From: Anaerobiospirillum sp. NML120448
GTDB taxonomy: Bacteria > Pseudomonadota > Gammaproteobacteria > Enterobacterales > Succinivibrionaceae
Length of the DNA stretch: 64,000 nt
Assembly (NCBI RefSeq): GCF_023050945.1
Contig: NZ_JALKIM010000002.1
Span: forward strand, 1 to 64,000
Direction of reading: 5' to 3'
Shown here: in pieces, positions 1 through 10,417 of the stretch
Layout: each line of letters starts with the position of its first letter
Numbering within the stretch: the stretch's first letter is position 1
Notes under the pieces: generated by a model
Seen by the model: the letters and a program-made list of their open reading frames with translations, nothing else
What the model was told of the DNA's origin: nothing
The model's database searches: none
Translations under genes and position numbers: made by a program

Positions 1-49
1 AAATAAATTTAATGCGCCATATCTTGTCAAACATAATGCCTAACAAGAT

Positions 50-115
50 ATAACGTAAAAGTACCATAGACTCGGCACAGATACGCCCAGAGCGAGGGGC
101 TTGGTAAACACCCCA
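50..115 (-). pseudogene. decayed fragment of a DUF805 membrane-protein gene
   Basis: On the plus strand this stretch shares ordered exact blocks with the start of the intact DUF805 gene near 23160-23220: GTAAAAGTACCA, ACTCGGCAC, TACGCCCA and TTGGT, separated by small indels. In the intact gene these blocks encode the conserved G-R-S-S-R-A-E-F-W-Y-F-Y motif on the minus strand. Here the indels break the frame and stops follow, so only a relic is left. It runs toward the left edge of the window, so more of it may lie outside. The match is short, so the call is tentative. Confidence 0.4.
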
Positions 116-182
116 AGGTGGTTGAGACCTAAATCTCTCTGTGTCGTAATTGTCTCTGCTCAACTAAAACCGAAGTTTCAAG

Positions 183-222
183 CTCCATCCTGAAAATGAG
201 CTAGGCTCATTTTAGGATGGAG
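183..222. repeat. palindromic repeat, copy 1
   Basis: The arms CTCCATCCTGAAAATGAGC and GCTCATTTTAGGATGGAG are reverse complements apart from one extra base, with a TAG loop. A related palindrome at 22036-22074 shares the AAAATGAGC/GCTCATTTT core, and in both copies the right arm runs on into GGAGTAGTTG. The shared flank suggests a dispersed repeat rather than two chance hairpins. There is no T-run, so it is not a typical intrinsic terminator. Confidence 0.7.
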
Positions 223-564
223 TAGTTGACTAATATTTTGGCCATGAAGGGAAAAATAATAAGGCAGTTAAGTGTGTGCTCTAGGGAGCAATGCCCGAGC
301 GAGCAACACTGTATGAGCGTAAATCTAGTGTGAACTGTACTATTGCAGAATATAGGCTCATCAAAATATTAACTAAATTCCCATTTAACTTTAAGAGAAA
401 TTAATATGGGCAACACATTATTTTAAACGATCTATGTTAGTAATTAATCGAATTTAACATTAAATTTGTGCTTTTAAGTGCCTTTTAGGGTGAGAGAAGG
501 CTGCGATTCTGATAAAATACAGCATCTTAATATTGTTAGTTGCCTTTTATTCAGGATTTTTTCA
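223..564. other. purL upstream region, nothing recognised
   Basis: About 340 bases without a supported gene. It presumably holds the purL promoter. I see no convincing PurR operator and no RNA structure I can name. Confidence 0.5.
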
Positions 565-3500
565 ATGGATATTTTACGTGGCTCTTCGGCTTTATCCGAT
601 TATAAGCTTGATAAACTCGTATTGGCATTGCGTCAAGCACAAGTTGAGGTAGGTGGCATTAGCACTGCTTATGTTCACTTGATCGATTGTAAAGAGACTT
701 TGACTGATAGCCAAAAAGAGGTCTTAGGAAAGATCTTAACCTATGGTCCAGTTGATAGTGCTCATGAGGATCAAGGTGAACTTTTCTTAGTTGTTCCACG
801 TATCGGCACTATTTCTCCTTGGGCTACCAAGGCAACCGATATTGCTCATAACTGTGGTTTAACCCAGATTCACCGTATTGAGCGTGGTATTGCTTACTAT
901 ATTAAGCCAGTATCAGGTTCTTCCTTTACACAACAAGAGCGTCAAACTATTGCTGCTTTAATCCATGATCGCATGGTACAAGTAGTTTTAAATTCTTTTG
1001 ATGACGCTATTCGTTTATTTAGCGAGCAAAGCCCTGCTCCATTCAAGCAAATCCCTCTTAGTGAAGGTGGTAAAGAGGCCTTACAAAAGGCTAATGTTGA
1101 GTTAGGTTTAGCTTTAAACTCTGAGGAAATGGACTACTTATTAGAGTCCTTCAAGAGTTTAGGCCGTGACCCTAGCGACATTGAACTTTATATGTTTGCT
1201 CAAATGAACTCTGAGCACTGCCGTCACAAGGTATTTAATGCCAAGTGGGAAATTGATGGCGTTGAGAAAGATAAGTCATTATTTGGCATGGTGCGCAACA
1301 CTTTTGAGAGCACCCCAGACTATGTATTATCTGCCTACCGTGATAATGCTGCGGTAATGGAAGGCTCTAAGGCTGGTCGTTTCTTTGCTGATAGCGTAAC
1401 TCGTGAGTGGACATTCCACGAAGAGGATATGCCTATTTTAATGAAGGTAGAGACCCACAACCACCCAACTGCTATTTCTCCATTCCCTGGTGCTGCTACT
1501 GGCTCTGGTGGTGAAATTCGTGATGAGGGTGCTACTGGTGTTGGTTCTAAGCCAAAAGCTGGTTTATGTGGTTTTAGCGTATCTAACCTTAAGATCCCTG
1601 GCTATTTACAGCCTTGGGAGCACGACTTTGGTAAGCCAAGCCGTATCGCTTCTGCCTTAGACATTATGATTGAAGGCCCATTAGGTGCTGCTTCTTTCAA
1701 TAATGAGTTCGGTCGTCCAAATTTATGTGGTTATTTCCGTACTTATGAAGAGCAAGTTTCAAGCTTCAACGGTACTGAAATTCGTGGTTACCACAAGCCA
1801 ATTATGTTAGCTGGCGGTTGGGGTAATATCCGTCGTGAGCACATTCAAAAGGATCACATCAATCCAGGTGCAAAGCTCATCGTTTTAGGTGGCCCTGCAA
1901 TGGATATTGGTTTAGGTGGTGGTGCTGCCTCTTCCATGAACTCTGGCCAGTCCTCAGAGGAATTAGATTTTGCCTCTGTACAGCGTGGCAATCCAGAAAT
2001 GCAACGTCGTTGCCAAGAAGTTATTGATGCTTGCTGGCAGTTAGGCGCTGATAATCCAATTATGTTCATCCATGACGTTGGTGCTGGTGGCTTATCTAAT
2101 GCTATGCCAGAGTTAGTATCCGACGGTGGTGTAGGTGGCCGTTTTGAGTTACGTGCTATTCCTAATGATGAGCCAGGCATGTCCCCATTACAGATTTGGT
2201 GTAATGAGTCTCAAGAGCGTTATGTATTAGCTGTTGACGAGGACAAGTTCCCAGTATTTGAGGCTTTCTGTAAGCGTGAGCGTGCTCAATATGCTGTAAT
2301 TGGTGTAGCTACAGAGGAGCGCCGTGTAGTATTACATGATGATCACTTTGATAACTGCCCAATCGATTTACCTTTAGATATTCTCTTAGGTAAGCCACCA
2401 CGTATGTTCAAGAAAGTTGAACATGCAACTCATAATAGCCCTGAGTTTAATGATCAAGGTATTAATGAGACTGAGGCAGCTGAGCGTGTCTTAGCTTTAC
2501 CAACTGTTGCTGAAAAGACCTTCTTAATTACTATTGGTGACCGCTCTGTTACTGGCTTAGTAGCTCGTGATCAGATGGTTGGCCCTTGGCAGGTTCCTGT
2601 AGCTGACGTAGCTGTAACTGCCGCTTCTTATGATAGCTTCAATGGTGAAGCTGCTGCTATGGGTGAGCGTACCCCTGTAGCCTTACTTGATCATAAGGCT
2701 TCTGTACGTTTAGCTGTAGGTGAGGCTATTACCAATATTGCTGCTGCTTATATCGGCGATCTCAATCGTGTTAAGCTTTCTGCTAACTGGATGGCTGCAA
2801 ATGGTCACCCAGGTGAGGATGCTGGCTTATTTGATGCCGTAGAGACTTTAGGCATGGAGTTATGCCCAGAGCTAGGCTTAACTGTTCCAGTTGGTAAGGA
2901 CTCTATGTCCATGAAGACCTCTTGGGATGAGAATGGTCAAGCTCGCACCGTAGTTGCTCCTATGTCCTTAATTATTTCCTCATTTGCTCGTGCTGAGGAT
3001 GTACGTAAGACTTTAACTCCACAATTACGTACTGATAAGGGCGAGACTAGCTTAATCTATATTGATTTAGGTGAGCGTCAAGGCCGTTTAGGTGGTTCTG
3101 CTTTAGCTCAAGTTTATCGCCAATTAGGTAATACCTGCGCTAACTTAGATCACCCAAGCCGTCTCAAGGGCTTATTCGACGCAGTTCAGTTCTTAAACAA
3201 GTCTGATTTAATTCTTGCCTACCACGATATCTCTGATGGTGGTTTATTCACTACTATTGCTGAGATGGCTTTTGCTGGTCACACTGGTGTTCAGGTAGCT
3301 TTAGATCAATTAGCTTCTAATAATTTAGCTGCTTTATTTGCCGAAGAATTAGGTGCTGTAATCCAAGTTAAGAGCGAGGACAAGGAGAAGGTATTAAATA
3401 TCCTCTCAGGTCACGGCTTAGCTAATATTAGCTATGTAATTGGTTCTTTACGTAGCGATGATCGCATTGTCTTTACTCGTGATGGCAAGGATGTAATTAA

Positions 3501-4464
3501 CAACACTCGCACTCACTTTAGAACTATTTGGGCTACTACTACTTACCACATGCAAGCTTTACGTGATAATCCTGTATGTGCTAAGGAAGAATTTGAAGAC
3601 AAGGCTGACGAGAAGGATCCAGGTTTAACCTATAAGTTAAGCTTTGATAATGAGGAAAATGTAGCCGCTCCATTTATCAATGTAGGTAGCGCTCCAAAGG
3701 TAGCTATCTTACGTGAGCAGGGTGTTAACTCTCAAGCTGAAATGGCTCACGCCTTTACTCGTGCAGGCTTCAAGGCTATTGACGTTCATATGTCTCAAAT
3801 CCTTGATGGTTCTGTAAGCTTAAAGGACTTCATGGGCTTTGCAGCTTGCGGCGGCTTCTCTTATGGTGACGTATTAGGCGCTGGCGAGGGCTGGGCAAAG
3901 TCTATTCTCTTTAATGATCAGGCTAAGAGCGAGTTTGCTCAATTCTTTGATCGTAAGGATACCTTTGCTTTAGGTGTATGTAATGGTTGCCAGATGATGT
4001 CAACTTTACGTGACTTAATCCCTGGTGCTTCCTTATGGCCACGTTTTGTTACTAACAAGTCTGAGCGCTTCGAGGCTCGTTTTGTTCAGGTTGAGGTTCA
4101 AAAGAGCCCATCTATCTTCTACCAAGGTATGGAAGGTTCTTTAATGCCTATCGTGGTTTCCCATGGTGAGGGTCGTGCTGAGTTTAAGTCTGATGAGCAC
4201 TTACAATCATTAGAGAATGCTAACTTAGTAGCTCTACGTTATGTTGACCACTATGGTAAGGTAGCAACTCGTTACCCATTAAATCCAAATGGCTCTCCAA
4301 ATGGTATTACCTCTGTAACTACTCAAGACGGTCGCTTCACTATTATGATGCCTCACCCAGAGCGTGTAGTTCGTACCATTGCTAACTCTTACCACCCAGA
4401 TGATATGGGTGAGTTTAGCCCATGGATGCGCCTCTTTGCTAACGCTCGTCGTTACATTGGCTAA
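565..4464 (+). CDS. purL: phosphoribosylformylglycinamidine synthase
   Basis: Large single-chain FGAM synthase of purine biosynthesis, converting FGAR, glutamine and ATP to FGAM in the cytoplasm. The 1299 residues match the usual gammaproteobacterial length of about 1295. The N-terminus [11 protein letters not shown] aligns with the known MEILRGSPALS start, so I start at 565 rather than at the in-frame GTG 87 bases upstream. Central synthetase motifs such as [17 protein letters not shown] and [11 protein letters not shown] are intact. The C-terminal class I glutaminase domain has its nucleophile Cys in GVCNGCQMM (about residue 1139) and a PHPER motif near the end. It stands alone and is followed by a strong terminator. 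Confidence 0.97.
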   Translation: MDILRGSSALSDYKLDKLVLALRQAQVEVGGISTAYVHLIDCKETLTDSQKEVLGKILTYGPVDSAHEDQGELFLVVPRIGTISPWATKATDIAHNCGLTQIHRIERGIAYYIKPVSGSSFTQQERQTIAALIHDRMVQVVLNSFDDAIRLFSEQSPAPFKQIPLSEGGKEALQKANVELGLALNSEEMDYLLESFKSLGRDPSDIELYMFAQMNSEHCRHKVFNAKWEIDGVEKDKSLFGMVRNTFESTPDYVLSAYRDNAAVMEGSKAGRFFADSVTREWTFHEEDMPILMKVETHNHPTAISPFPGAATGSGGEIRDEGATGVGSKPKAGLCGFSVSNLKIPGYLQPWEHDFGKPSRIASALDIMIEGPLGAASFNNEFGRPNLCGYFRTYEEQVSSFNGTEIRGYHKPIMLAGGWGNIRREHIQKDHINPGAKLIVLGGPAMDIGLGGGAASSMNSGQSSEELDFASVQRGNPEMQRRCQEVIDACWQLGADNPIMFIHDVGAGGLSNAMPELVSDGGVGGRFELRAIPNDEPGMSPLQIWCNESQERYVLAVDEDKFPVFEAFCKRERAQYAVIGVATEERRVVLHDDHFDNCPIDLPLDILLGKPPRMFKKVEHATHNSPEFNDQGINETEAAERVLALPTVAEKTFLITIGDRSVTGLVARDQMVGPWQVPVADVAVTAASYDSFNGEAAAMGERTPVALLDHKASVRLAVGEAITNIAAAYIGDLNRVKLSANWMAANGHPGEDAGLFDAVETLGMELCPELGLTVPVGKDSMSMKTSWDENGQARTVVAPMSLIISSFARAEDVRKTLTPQLRTDKGETSLIYIDLGERQGRLGGSALAQVYRQLGNTCANLDHPSRLKGLFDAVQFLNKSDLILAYHDISDGGLFTTIAEMAFAGHTGVQVALDQLASNNLAALFAEELGAVIQVKSEDKEKVLNILSGHGLANISYVIGSLRSDDRIVFTRDGKDVINNTRTHFRTIWATTTYHMQALRDNPVCAKEEFEDKADEKDPGLTYKLSFDNEENVAAPFINVGSAPKVAILREQGVNSQAEMAHAFTRAGFKAIDVHMSQILDGSVSLKDFMGFAACGGFSYGDVLGAGEGWAKSILFNDQAKSEFAQFFDRKDTFALGVCNGCQMMSTLRDLIPGASLWPRFVTNKSERFEARFVQVEVQKSPSIFYQGMEGSLMPIVVSHGEGRAEFKSDEHLQSLENANLVALRYVDHYGKVATRYPLNPNGSPNGITSVTTQDGRFTIMMPHPERVVRTIANSYHPDDMGEFSPWMRLFANARRYIG

Positions 4465-4499
4465 TAGCTAAAATTTTTTCGTAAGTCATATTATTTAAG

Positions 4500-4532
4500 G
4501 GCCTTAAGATCACGATCTTAAGGCCTTTTTTT
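4500..4532 (+). terminator. intrinsic terminator of purL
   Basis: A 12-bp perfect stem (GGCCTTAAGATC / GATCTTAAGGCC) with a 2-nt spacer, followed by a run of T. Confidence 0.9.
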
Positions 4533-4695
4533 GTGGAACATACCCAAAGTAGATGGCATAATAAGATCTATATGGACAAAAAAAGTTTAAGCTAAGCTCT
4601 CTAGAAAATATGTTTGGCAAACTACATAAGAGTAGGTAAGATCTTTTCAATAACCTGCTAATGTTTCATCTTCAAAAGATTTATTGGGCATTTAT

Positions 4696-6444
4696 ATGAG
4701 TCAGTCTCAAGAAAATGATTATGCTTTATTACAAGAGGTAGTAAATAACACTACCTCCGCTATCATTGTAGTCAGTGAGACTGGTGTTATTGTTAAGGCC
4801 AATCAGTCTGCTTTAAATTTGTTAGGTGAAGAGACTTTACAAGGTCGTCGCTGGGTTGAGGTGATCTCAAAAGTTTTTAGGCCACGCAACGATGATGGTC
4901 ATGAGATTTCTACTCGTGATGGCAAAAGACTGCAAGTAACAACAGTGTCTTTGAGCTCTGGTCAATTAATTCAAATGAATGATTTGACTGAGACCCGTTT
5001 GCTTCAAGATAAGCTCTCTCATATGGAGCGTTTATCTTCTTTAGGCCGTATGGCTGCCAGCCTAGCCCATCAAATTAGAACTCCACTTTCTGCTGCCATG
5101 CTCTATGCAGCTAATTTAGGTAATGCTAATTTACAGCCCATGGCCAGAAAGAGATTCCAAGAAAAATTGGTATCACGCCTTGAGGCCTTAGAGGCTCAAG
5201 TAAGTGACATTTTAATGTTTGCTCGTTCTAATGAGCAGACTGTTGCTCTTATTGATGCATCTCAATTAGTAGAACAAGCTTGCAACAATGTTACGGCTGT
5301 ACTTACCAAAGGTGGTGCACAAATGGCAACCCAAATAGACGAAGGGCCAATGTCTATTATGGGAAATGCTACTGCTTTAACAGGAGCTCTTAGTAATTTA
5401 ATTGCTAATGCAGTTGAAGCGGGTGCTAAGAGAATTATCTTAAAATTAACCCGTACTAAAGAGGCCGTGGTTTTTAGCGTGGCTAATGATGGCCCTAGAA
5501 TTCCTGATGAACTCAAAGAAAAAATTTTTGAGCCTTTTTATACCTCAAAAAGTTCTGGTACAGGACTAGGTTTAGCTGTGGTGAGCGCTGTTACTAAAGT
5601 ACACCAAGGCGTGCTATCTTTAGATGAATGGAATGAAACTTTTGCTACCGTCTTTAATATTGCTATTCCTTTATTTGAATCAGACCAGGTGGTGGCAAAT
5701 AGCGCCCCAGAAAATTCTGTATCAAATAATGGTGAATTGGCAGCTAATAACAGCCAAGCATCCAGCGCTAATCAAGATGCTCAAGACATGAACAGCCCAA
5801 GCGCCAATGGCGCAAGCGTGAATGAGCCAAGCATCAATGGGGCAAGCGTGAATGAGCCAAGCATCAATGGGGCAAGCGTGAATGAGCCTAGCATCAATGA
5901 GCAGCAAATTTCTATGCTACGTGGTGCTCAAGATAAAATGGGCCTAGCTGCTCAAGATGAGCATCATAGCCATATTATTGGTATTGGAACTATTGAGGGC
6001 ACTAAAAGCATACGAGTTGTTAATGCTGATAGCGACACCGATATTGAGAATAGTAAATTAGGATCGCTATCTGAGGATATAGCCATGCAGCAACAGGCTG
6101 CTGCTATTTTTAATCAAAACCATTATGCTAATGAGAATATAATATCTGAGGATAAGTCTTTACAAAGCGGCGCAAGTTTTGCTCATTCCTCTGCATTTAG
6201 TCATAATGACAACTTGTCGACACCATCTTTTGGTTCTTTACCTCCTACTGCCGAAGGTATTTCCAAGCAGGCTGCTAATGAGGCTAATAATGCCACATCA
6301 CAGGCTTTTGCTGCTTATGCTCGCAAACATCAGCAACAATTTGCAGCGCAAAAAGCTGCTTTAGAGCAGACCAAAACAGATAGTCTTAATGATGGTTTTA
6401 CCCATGTTGAGATCGATGTTCCGCATCGTCACAAGATTAATTAG
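4696..6444 (+). CDS. flrB: flagellar sensor histidine kinase, FlrB/FleS type
   Basis: Soluble PAS-type histidine kinase that phosphorylates the sigma-54 activator encoded just downstream. A PAS-like domain covers residues 10-90. The H-box LAHQIRTPL carries the phosphorylated His at about residue 125. The N-box (LIANAVEAG), G1 (VANDGP) and G2 (GTGLGLAVV) motifs complete the ATPase domain by about residue 330. There is no transmembrane segment, as expected for FlrB. The last 250 residues are an unusual Asn/Ser/Ala-rich tail with three exact 10-residue repeats, making the protein much longer than Vibrio FlrB. I prefer the ATG at 4696 over a TTG 12 bases upstream. It ends about 35 bases before flrC, so the two form an operon. 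Confidence 0.88.
   Translation: MSQSQENDYALLQEVVNNTTSAIIVVSETGVIVKANQSALNLLGEETLQGRRWVEVISKVFRPRNDDGHEISTRDGKRLQVTTVSLSSGQLIQMNDLTETRLLQDKLSHMERLSSLGRMAASLAHQIRTPLSAAMLYAANLGNANLQPMARKRFQEKLVSRLEALEAQVSDILMFARSNEQTVALIDASQLVEQACNNVTAVLTKGGAQMATQIDEGPMSIMGNATALTGALSNLIANAVEAGAKRIILKLTRTKEAVVFSVANDGPRIPDELKEKIFEPFYTSKSSGTGLGLAVVSAVTKVHQGVLSLDEWNETFATVFNIAIPLFESDQVVANSAPENSVSNNGELAANNSQASSANQDAQDMNSPSANGASVNEPSINGASVNEPSINGASVNEPSINEQQISMLRGAQDKMGLAAQDEHHSHIIGIGTIEGTKSIRVVNADSDTDIENSKLGSLSEDIAMQQQAAAIFNQNHYANENIISEDKSLQSGASFAHSSAFSHNDNLSTPSFGSLPPTAEGISKQAANEANNATSQAFAAYARKHQQQFAAQKAALEQTKTDSLNDGFTHVEIDVPHRHKIN
5806..5895 (+). repeat. three tandem 30-bp repeats in flrB
   Basis: Units at 5806-5835, 5836-5865 and 5866-5895 are nearly identical and encode N-G-A-S-V-N-E-P-S-I each time. 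The unit is a multiple of three, so copy-number change would lengthen or shorten the kinase tail without breaking the frame. Confidence 0.9.
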
Positions 6445-6479
6445 CTAATATTTTTTTGTCAGAACTACGAGTATTGAAA

Positions 6480-8222
6480 ATGTATCAAAGTCAAATCTTA
6501 GTTGTAGATGATGATAGCCAATTACGAGAGGCTATTGTTGATACCCTCATGATTACAGGCTATGCTTGTATTGAGGCTAGCAATGGAGATGAGGCTCTAT
6601 CTATATTGCTAAAACGCAATGTTGATATGGTAATTTCTGACATTCAAATGGATGGCATGGATGGACATACCTTATTGCGCTCCATTCGTGATAAGTACCC
6701 TCAAATGCCTGTCTTGCTGATGACTGCTTATGCCAACATTGATGGCGCAGTTAAGGCCATGCGTGACGGTGCTATTGACTACTTGGCTAAGCCATTTGCC
6801 CCAGAGGTATTGTTAAACCAAGTATCACGTTATGTGCCTGTTAAACGTATCACCAAAAGAGAGCCTATTTGGGAAGATCCAAGTACTGGTGAGCTGTTAC
6901 AACTAGCCGCCAAAGCTGCTGCCTCTGATGTTACTGTTATGATTACAGGCCCTTCTGGATCTGGTAAGGAAGTATTATCACGCTATGTGCATGATAATTC
7001 CCCTCGTGCCTCTGGTCCTTTTGTAGCCATTAACTGTGCTGCTATTCCTGATACCATGCTTGAGTCTACCCTCTTTGGTTATGAAAAGGGAGCTTTTACT
7101 GGAGCTGTACAGGCCTGTCCTGGTAAGTTTGAACAAGCTCAAGGTGGTACCATATTATTAGATGAAATCACTGAGATGGACTTAAACTTACAGTCCAAGC
7201 TGTTACGTGTACTTCAGGAAAAAGAAGTAGAGCGTCTAGGTGGTCGTAAAACTATTGCCTTAGATGTACGTGTATTAGCTACTTCTAATCGTGATTTAAA
7301 ACAGGCAGTTGCAGAAAATAAATTTAGAGAAGATCTCTATTACCGTTTAAATGTCTTCCCATTACGTTGGAAGCCATTATGCCAGCGTATTGGCGATGTC
7401 TTGCCTTTAGCTCGCTTCTTCTTACAGCGTCATGCCAGTGAAAATTCCCGTGCTATTCCTGAGTTATCTAAAGAGGCTATTGCCCGTTTAGAGAGTTACT
7501 CCTGGCCAGGTAATGTGCGTGAGCTTGAGAATGTTATGCAGCGTGCTTTAATCATTTGCAATGGCAATGTGATTGAGGCTAGTGATTTAATTTTAGACGA
7601 GGCTCTTAGCAGTGCTCAGCAACAGGCTATGAGTGGTATTGCCCCAGTCTTAGCCCAAGAGCAAGTCCAGTCTAATCCAAACAATATGTACTATACTGCC
7701 ATGCCACAAGGCACCATGGCCAACGCCATGCCACCAGGAGCAGCCATGACAGCAGGAGCTGCCATGCCGCAGGGCGCTATGCCTAATAATATGGGCGGCG
7801 GTGCTGTAGCTAATAATAGTGCTATTAGTAGCCAGCCTTTTAATACCTTTATCCCAAATATTCAAGGATTTGGTCAGGGCAACAATACTTTCATCCCTAG
7901 TGCTTTTAGCCAAAACAATATGATGGGAGCTGCTAATCAAGCCAGCGTTGCTCCTAATGAAGCTCCATCTGGACAAGCTCCAGTAGATGCTAATACAGCA
8001 AGTGCCGATCAAGAGTCACCAATGGACTTTGTCCGTAATCAAAAGATTCCAAGTTCTTTAGGTGGTGAGCTCAAGCAACAAGAATATCAGGCTATTTTAG
8101 AGGCCTTGGTAGATTGTAGGGGTAATCGTCAGGCAGTAGCAGATAAGCTAGGTATTAGTCCGCGTACGCTACGCTATAAAATTGCTCGCATGCGTGAAGA
8201 GGGCATGGTTATTCCAAGCTAA
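6480..8222 (+). CDS. flrC: sigma-54-dependent flagellar response regulator, FlrC/FleR type
   Basis: NtrC-family activator of class III flagellar genes. The receiver domain has VDDD near the start, the phospho-acceptor Asp at about residue 54 (VISDIQMDG) and the conserved AKPF lysine. The AAA+ domain has Walker A GPSGSGKE (about 157), the sigma-54 contact loop GAFTGA (204-209) and Walker B GGTILLDE. A Fis-type helix-turn-helix ends the protein (NRQAVADKLGISPRTLRYKI). Between the AAA+ domain and the helix-turn-helix lies a Met/Ala/Asn/Gly-rich linker of about 140 residues that usual FlrC proteins lack. The ATG at 6480 starts directly at the receiver domain, so I prefer it to the TTG at 6456. 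Likely targets are the sigma-54 promoters before flgO, flgB and flgF. Confidence 0.9.
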   Translation: MYQSQILVVDDDSQLREAIVDTLMITGYACIEASNGDEALSILLKRNVDMVISDIQMDGMDGHTLLRSIRDKYPQMPVLLMTAYANIDGAVKAMRDGAIDYLAKPFAPEVLLNQVSRYVPVKRITKREPIWEDPSTGELLQLAAKAAASDVTVMITGPSGSGKEVLSRYVHDNSPRASGPFVAINCAAIPDTMLESTLFGYEKGAFTGAVQACPGKFEQAQGGTILLDEITEMDLNLQSKLLRVLQEKEVERLGGRKTIALDVRVLATSNRDLKQAVAENKFREDLYYRLNVFPLRWKPLCQRIGDVLPLARFFLQRHASENSRAIPELSKEAIARLESYSWPGNVRELENVMQRALIICNGNVIEASDLILDEALSSAQQQAMSGIAPVLAQEQVQSNPNNMYYTAMPQGTMANAMPPGAAMTAGAAMPQGAMPNNMGGGAVANNSAISSQPFNTFIPNIQGFGQGNNTFIPSAFSQNNMMGAANQASVAPNEAPSGQAPVDANTASADQESPMDFVRNQKIPSSLGGELKQQEYQAILEALVDCRGNRQAVADKLGISPRTLRYKIARMREEGMVIPS

Positions 8223-8230
8223 TGAAAAAA

Positions 8231-8262
8231 AAGCTCTGATAGAACTATCAGAGCTTTTTTTT
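8231..8262 (+). terminator. terminator of flrBC
   Basis: AAGCTCTGATAG / CTATCAGAGCTT perfect stem with a 2-nt spacer and an eight-base T-run. Confidence 0.9.
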
Positions 8263-8263
8263 G

Positions 8264-8345
8264 ACCTCCAAGCGCTAAGCGCAGGACGCAAAGCGCTCCG
8301 CTCTCTGCGCTGGGCCCTTGGCCCTTGGCCCTTAGGTGCTAGCTA
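8264..8345. repeat. GC-rich short-repeat island
   Basis: Intergenic block richer in G and C than its surroundings. It holds many AGCGC/GCGCT words and then three consecutive GGCCCTT heptamers. It lies between the flrBC terminator and the end of the minus-strand sensor kinase gene. No reading frame is supported. Confidence 0.6.
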
Positions 8346-8393
8346 AGGGCTATGGTGTGCAGGGCATTATGTGCAAAAAAGGTAGTGGCATTA

Positions 8394-10295
8394 TTAGCTG
8401 TCAGTTACCGCTTGGAGCTCTTTAGCATTAGATATATTCTCCTTGTCAGTACCCTCTGCCTTGGTTGTAGCTGATGTTTCCAGTTTAGATGCACTATCAT
8501 CAGTGGTGATAGGGTCTGACTCTAAAGGATGGTGAATGTCGATGCGAGGATCAGTCTCGTTGCGACTCTTTTGTAAAAAAGCATCCTGTTTAATCTTATT
8601 TTCATCATAAAGCTCATGTAATTTGTCTTTATAGAAAGTAATGGTAAAGACAGTACCTTCATTGAGCTTACTAGAAATACGAATTTTGCCATGGTGATAG
8701 AGGACAACACGCTTAACAATGGATAGACCCAGACCTGTACCACCTGTTTGGCGCGAATGCGACTTATCAACACGGTAGAAGCGCTCAAAAATACGAGATT
8801 GCTCCTGAGGGGCAATACCAATACCGTTATCAGATACAGTTATCAAGTATTTGTTATTGGTAGAGTGTAGTGAAATAGTGACTTTACCTTGCTCTTTGTT
8901 ATAGCGAATGGCATTGTCTACTAAATTATAAATGAGCTCATAAATGTAGCGATTTACCGCCACAAAGCAGATATCATCACCTTGAATACGAAGTTTTACC
9001 TGACGCTCTTGAGCTTTTTCCTGTAAGTTCTCAAATACCTCATGGCAAATAGTCTTAACAGATAATTCTTCCATAATGGCTATCTGGCCTTCATCTAAAT
9101 GAGAGAGGAAGATAATATCTTCAATTAAGGTCTTAAGACGTGAACTTTGCTTATGGATACGAGAGGCAAAGTGCTTAATGTCATCACTCTGTACAAAGCC
9201 ATTAGCCATCATCTCAGAGTAGCCAATAATAGATTGTAGTGGTGTTTTAAGCTCATGAGATACGTTAGCAGTAAACTCTTGGCGTATCTGTTCGGCACGA
9301 TTCTTTTCAGTAACGTCAAATATAATTAAGACATAGCCTAAACAAGTACCATTGTCGTTAATCTTACCAAAGCGAATCTCAAACTCACGACCGTCTTTTT
9401 CTACAGTTTTGGTCTGCTTAGGCTCGGTTGATGCTAGATCCATCATTTCTTGAATGAAATCGGAGTTATCAATAGCTTTATAGCTTTGATTAATGCAGTT
9501 TTCTTTAGTTACTCCAAAAATCTTACGGGCGATCTTATTGATAGAAACAATATTACCTTTAGCATTTAACAACACTAAGCCGTCAGACATGCTTTTAGTA
9601 ATAGTTTGAAATTCGTTACTTCTTAAACGCAGTTCTTGGAATTGCTCATCAATCTTATGTTGTTGCATGCCAATACGCCATAAGAAAGGTTGCAATTCGA
9701 CATAGGTGTTATTTTCTGGCTCTGATAAAGAGCGAATATCATTAATGTTAACTTTATTGATAGGTTCAATAATAGAGCGCGATAAGAGGGTAGCTACGTA
9801 ATAGCAACCAATAGTGAGTAATACCATCATTACTATTAAGAAAATAGTAAATTTTTGGGTATAAAGATATAAGGAATCACTAGTAAAGGATAGGCGCAGT
9901 ACTTGTCCTGAATTTAACTTAATAGCGTGATAAAAAGTTTGCTTTTGCAGAGTATCAGAAAAGCGTCTGGTACTAGATTGACCAGCTAAGAGGGCTCTTT
10001 CTACTTCTTCTCTATTAAGGTGATTATCTAGGTGCTTAGCATCAACCTCACTATCGTATAAGATAGAACCATCAGGATTAATAATGGTAATTCTTACCCA
10101 ATCGTAAGTGGCATCTTCTAAAAAGTCAGGGCCATGCTTATTAATAGCACTAGAGATAATAGTTCCAAAGTTCTCAAGATGTTTGATTTCATCTTGAGTC
10201 TTTAAAAACTGATGAATCAAAACAGCGGCAACAGATAAAATAATTAGTAAACCCACTGATAACTTTAAAAAGGCATGAAATATCTTTTTGCGCAC
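8394..10295 (-). CDS. membrane sensor histidine kinase, PhoR-like
   Basis: Sensor kinase paired with the PhoB-like regulator upstream. It has an N-terminal transmembrane helix, an extracytoplasmic sensor segment of about 125 residues and a second helix (FLIVMMVLLTIGCYYVATLL). A PAS domain follows, then the H-box SHELKTPLQ, the N-box NLVDNAIRYN, G1 SDNGIGIAP and G2 GTGLGLSIV. A hydrophilic tail of about 70 residues ends the protein. The two-helix topology with a large periplasmic domain differs from E. coli PhoR, so the phosphate role is inferred only from the partner. I choose the GTG at 10295 because AAAGG lies seven bases before it; an upstream GTG at 10331 would add 12 residues. Confidence 0.8.
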   Translation of the reverse strand: MRKKIFHAFLKLSVGLLIILSVAAVLIHQFLKTQDEIKHLENFGTIISSAINKHGPDFLEDATYDWVRITIINPDGSILYDSEVDAKHLDNHLNREEVERALLAGQSSTRRFSDTLQKQTFYHAIKLNSGQVLRLSFTSDSLYLYTQKFTIFLIVMMVLLTIGCYYVATLLSRSIIEPINKVNINDIRSLSEPENNTYVELQPFLWRIGMQQHKIDEQFQELRLRSNEFQTITKSMSDGLVLLNAKGNIVSINKIARKIFGVTKENCINQSYKAIDNSDFIQEMMDLASTEPKQTKTVEKDGREFEIRFGKINDNGTCLGYVLIIFDVTEKNRAEQIRQEFTANVSHELKTPLQSIIGYSEMMANGFVQSDDIKHFASRIHKQSSRLKTLIEDIIFLSHLDEGQIAIMEELSVKTICHEVFENLQEKAQERQVKLRIQGDDICFVAVNRYIYELIYNLVDNAIRYNKEQGKVTISLHSTNNKYLITVSDNGIGIAPQEQSRIFERFYRVDKSHSRQTGGTGLGLSIVKRVVLYHHGKIRISSKLNEGTVFTITFYKDKLHELYDENKIKQDAFLQKSRNETDPRIDIHHPLESDPITTDDSASKLETSATTKAEGTDKENISNAKELQAVTDS

Positions 10296-10417
10296 AATAA
10301 AGACCTTTAATAAAAAAGGCCTAAGCACCACAGTGATTTTAAAGAGTGTTCTATGCAGCGTTGACTCTCAAAATCATTATAGCTTAGGCCTTATTAGTTA
10401 ATACTATTAACAAGTAT

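Noticed and set aside
478-564. Longer PurL starting at a GTG
   Set aside because: The extra 29 residues are not part of the family and the conserved N-terminus begins exactly at the ATG at 565.
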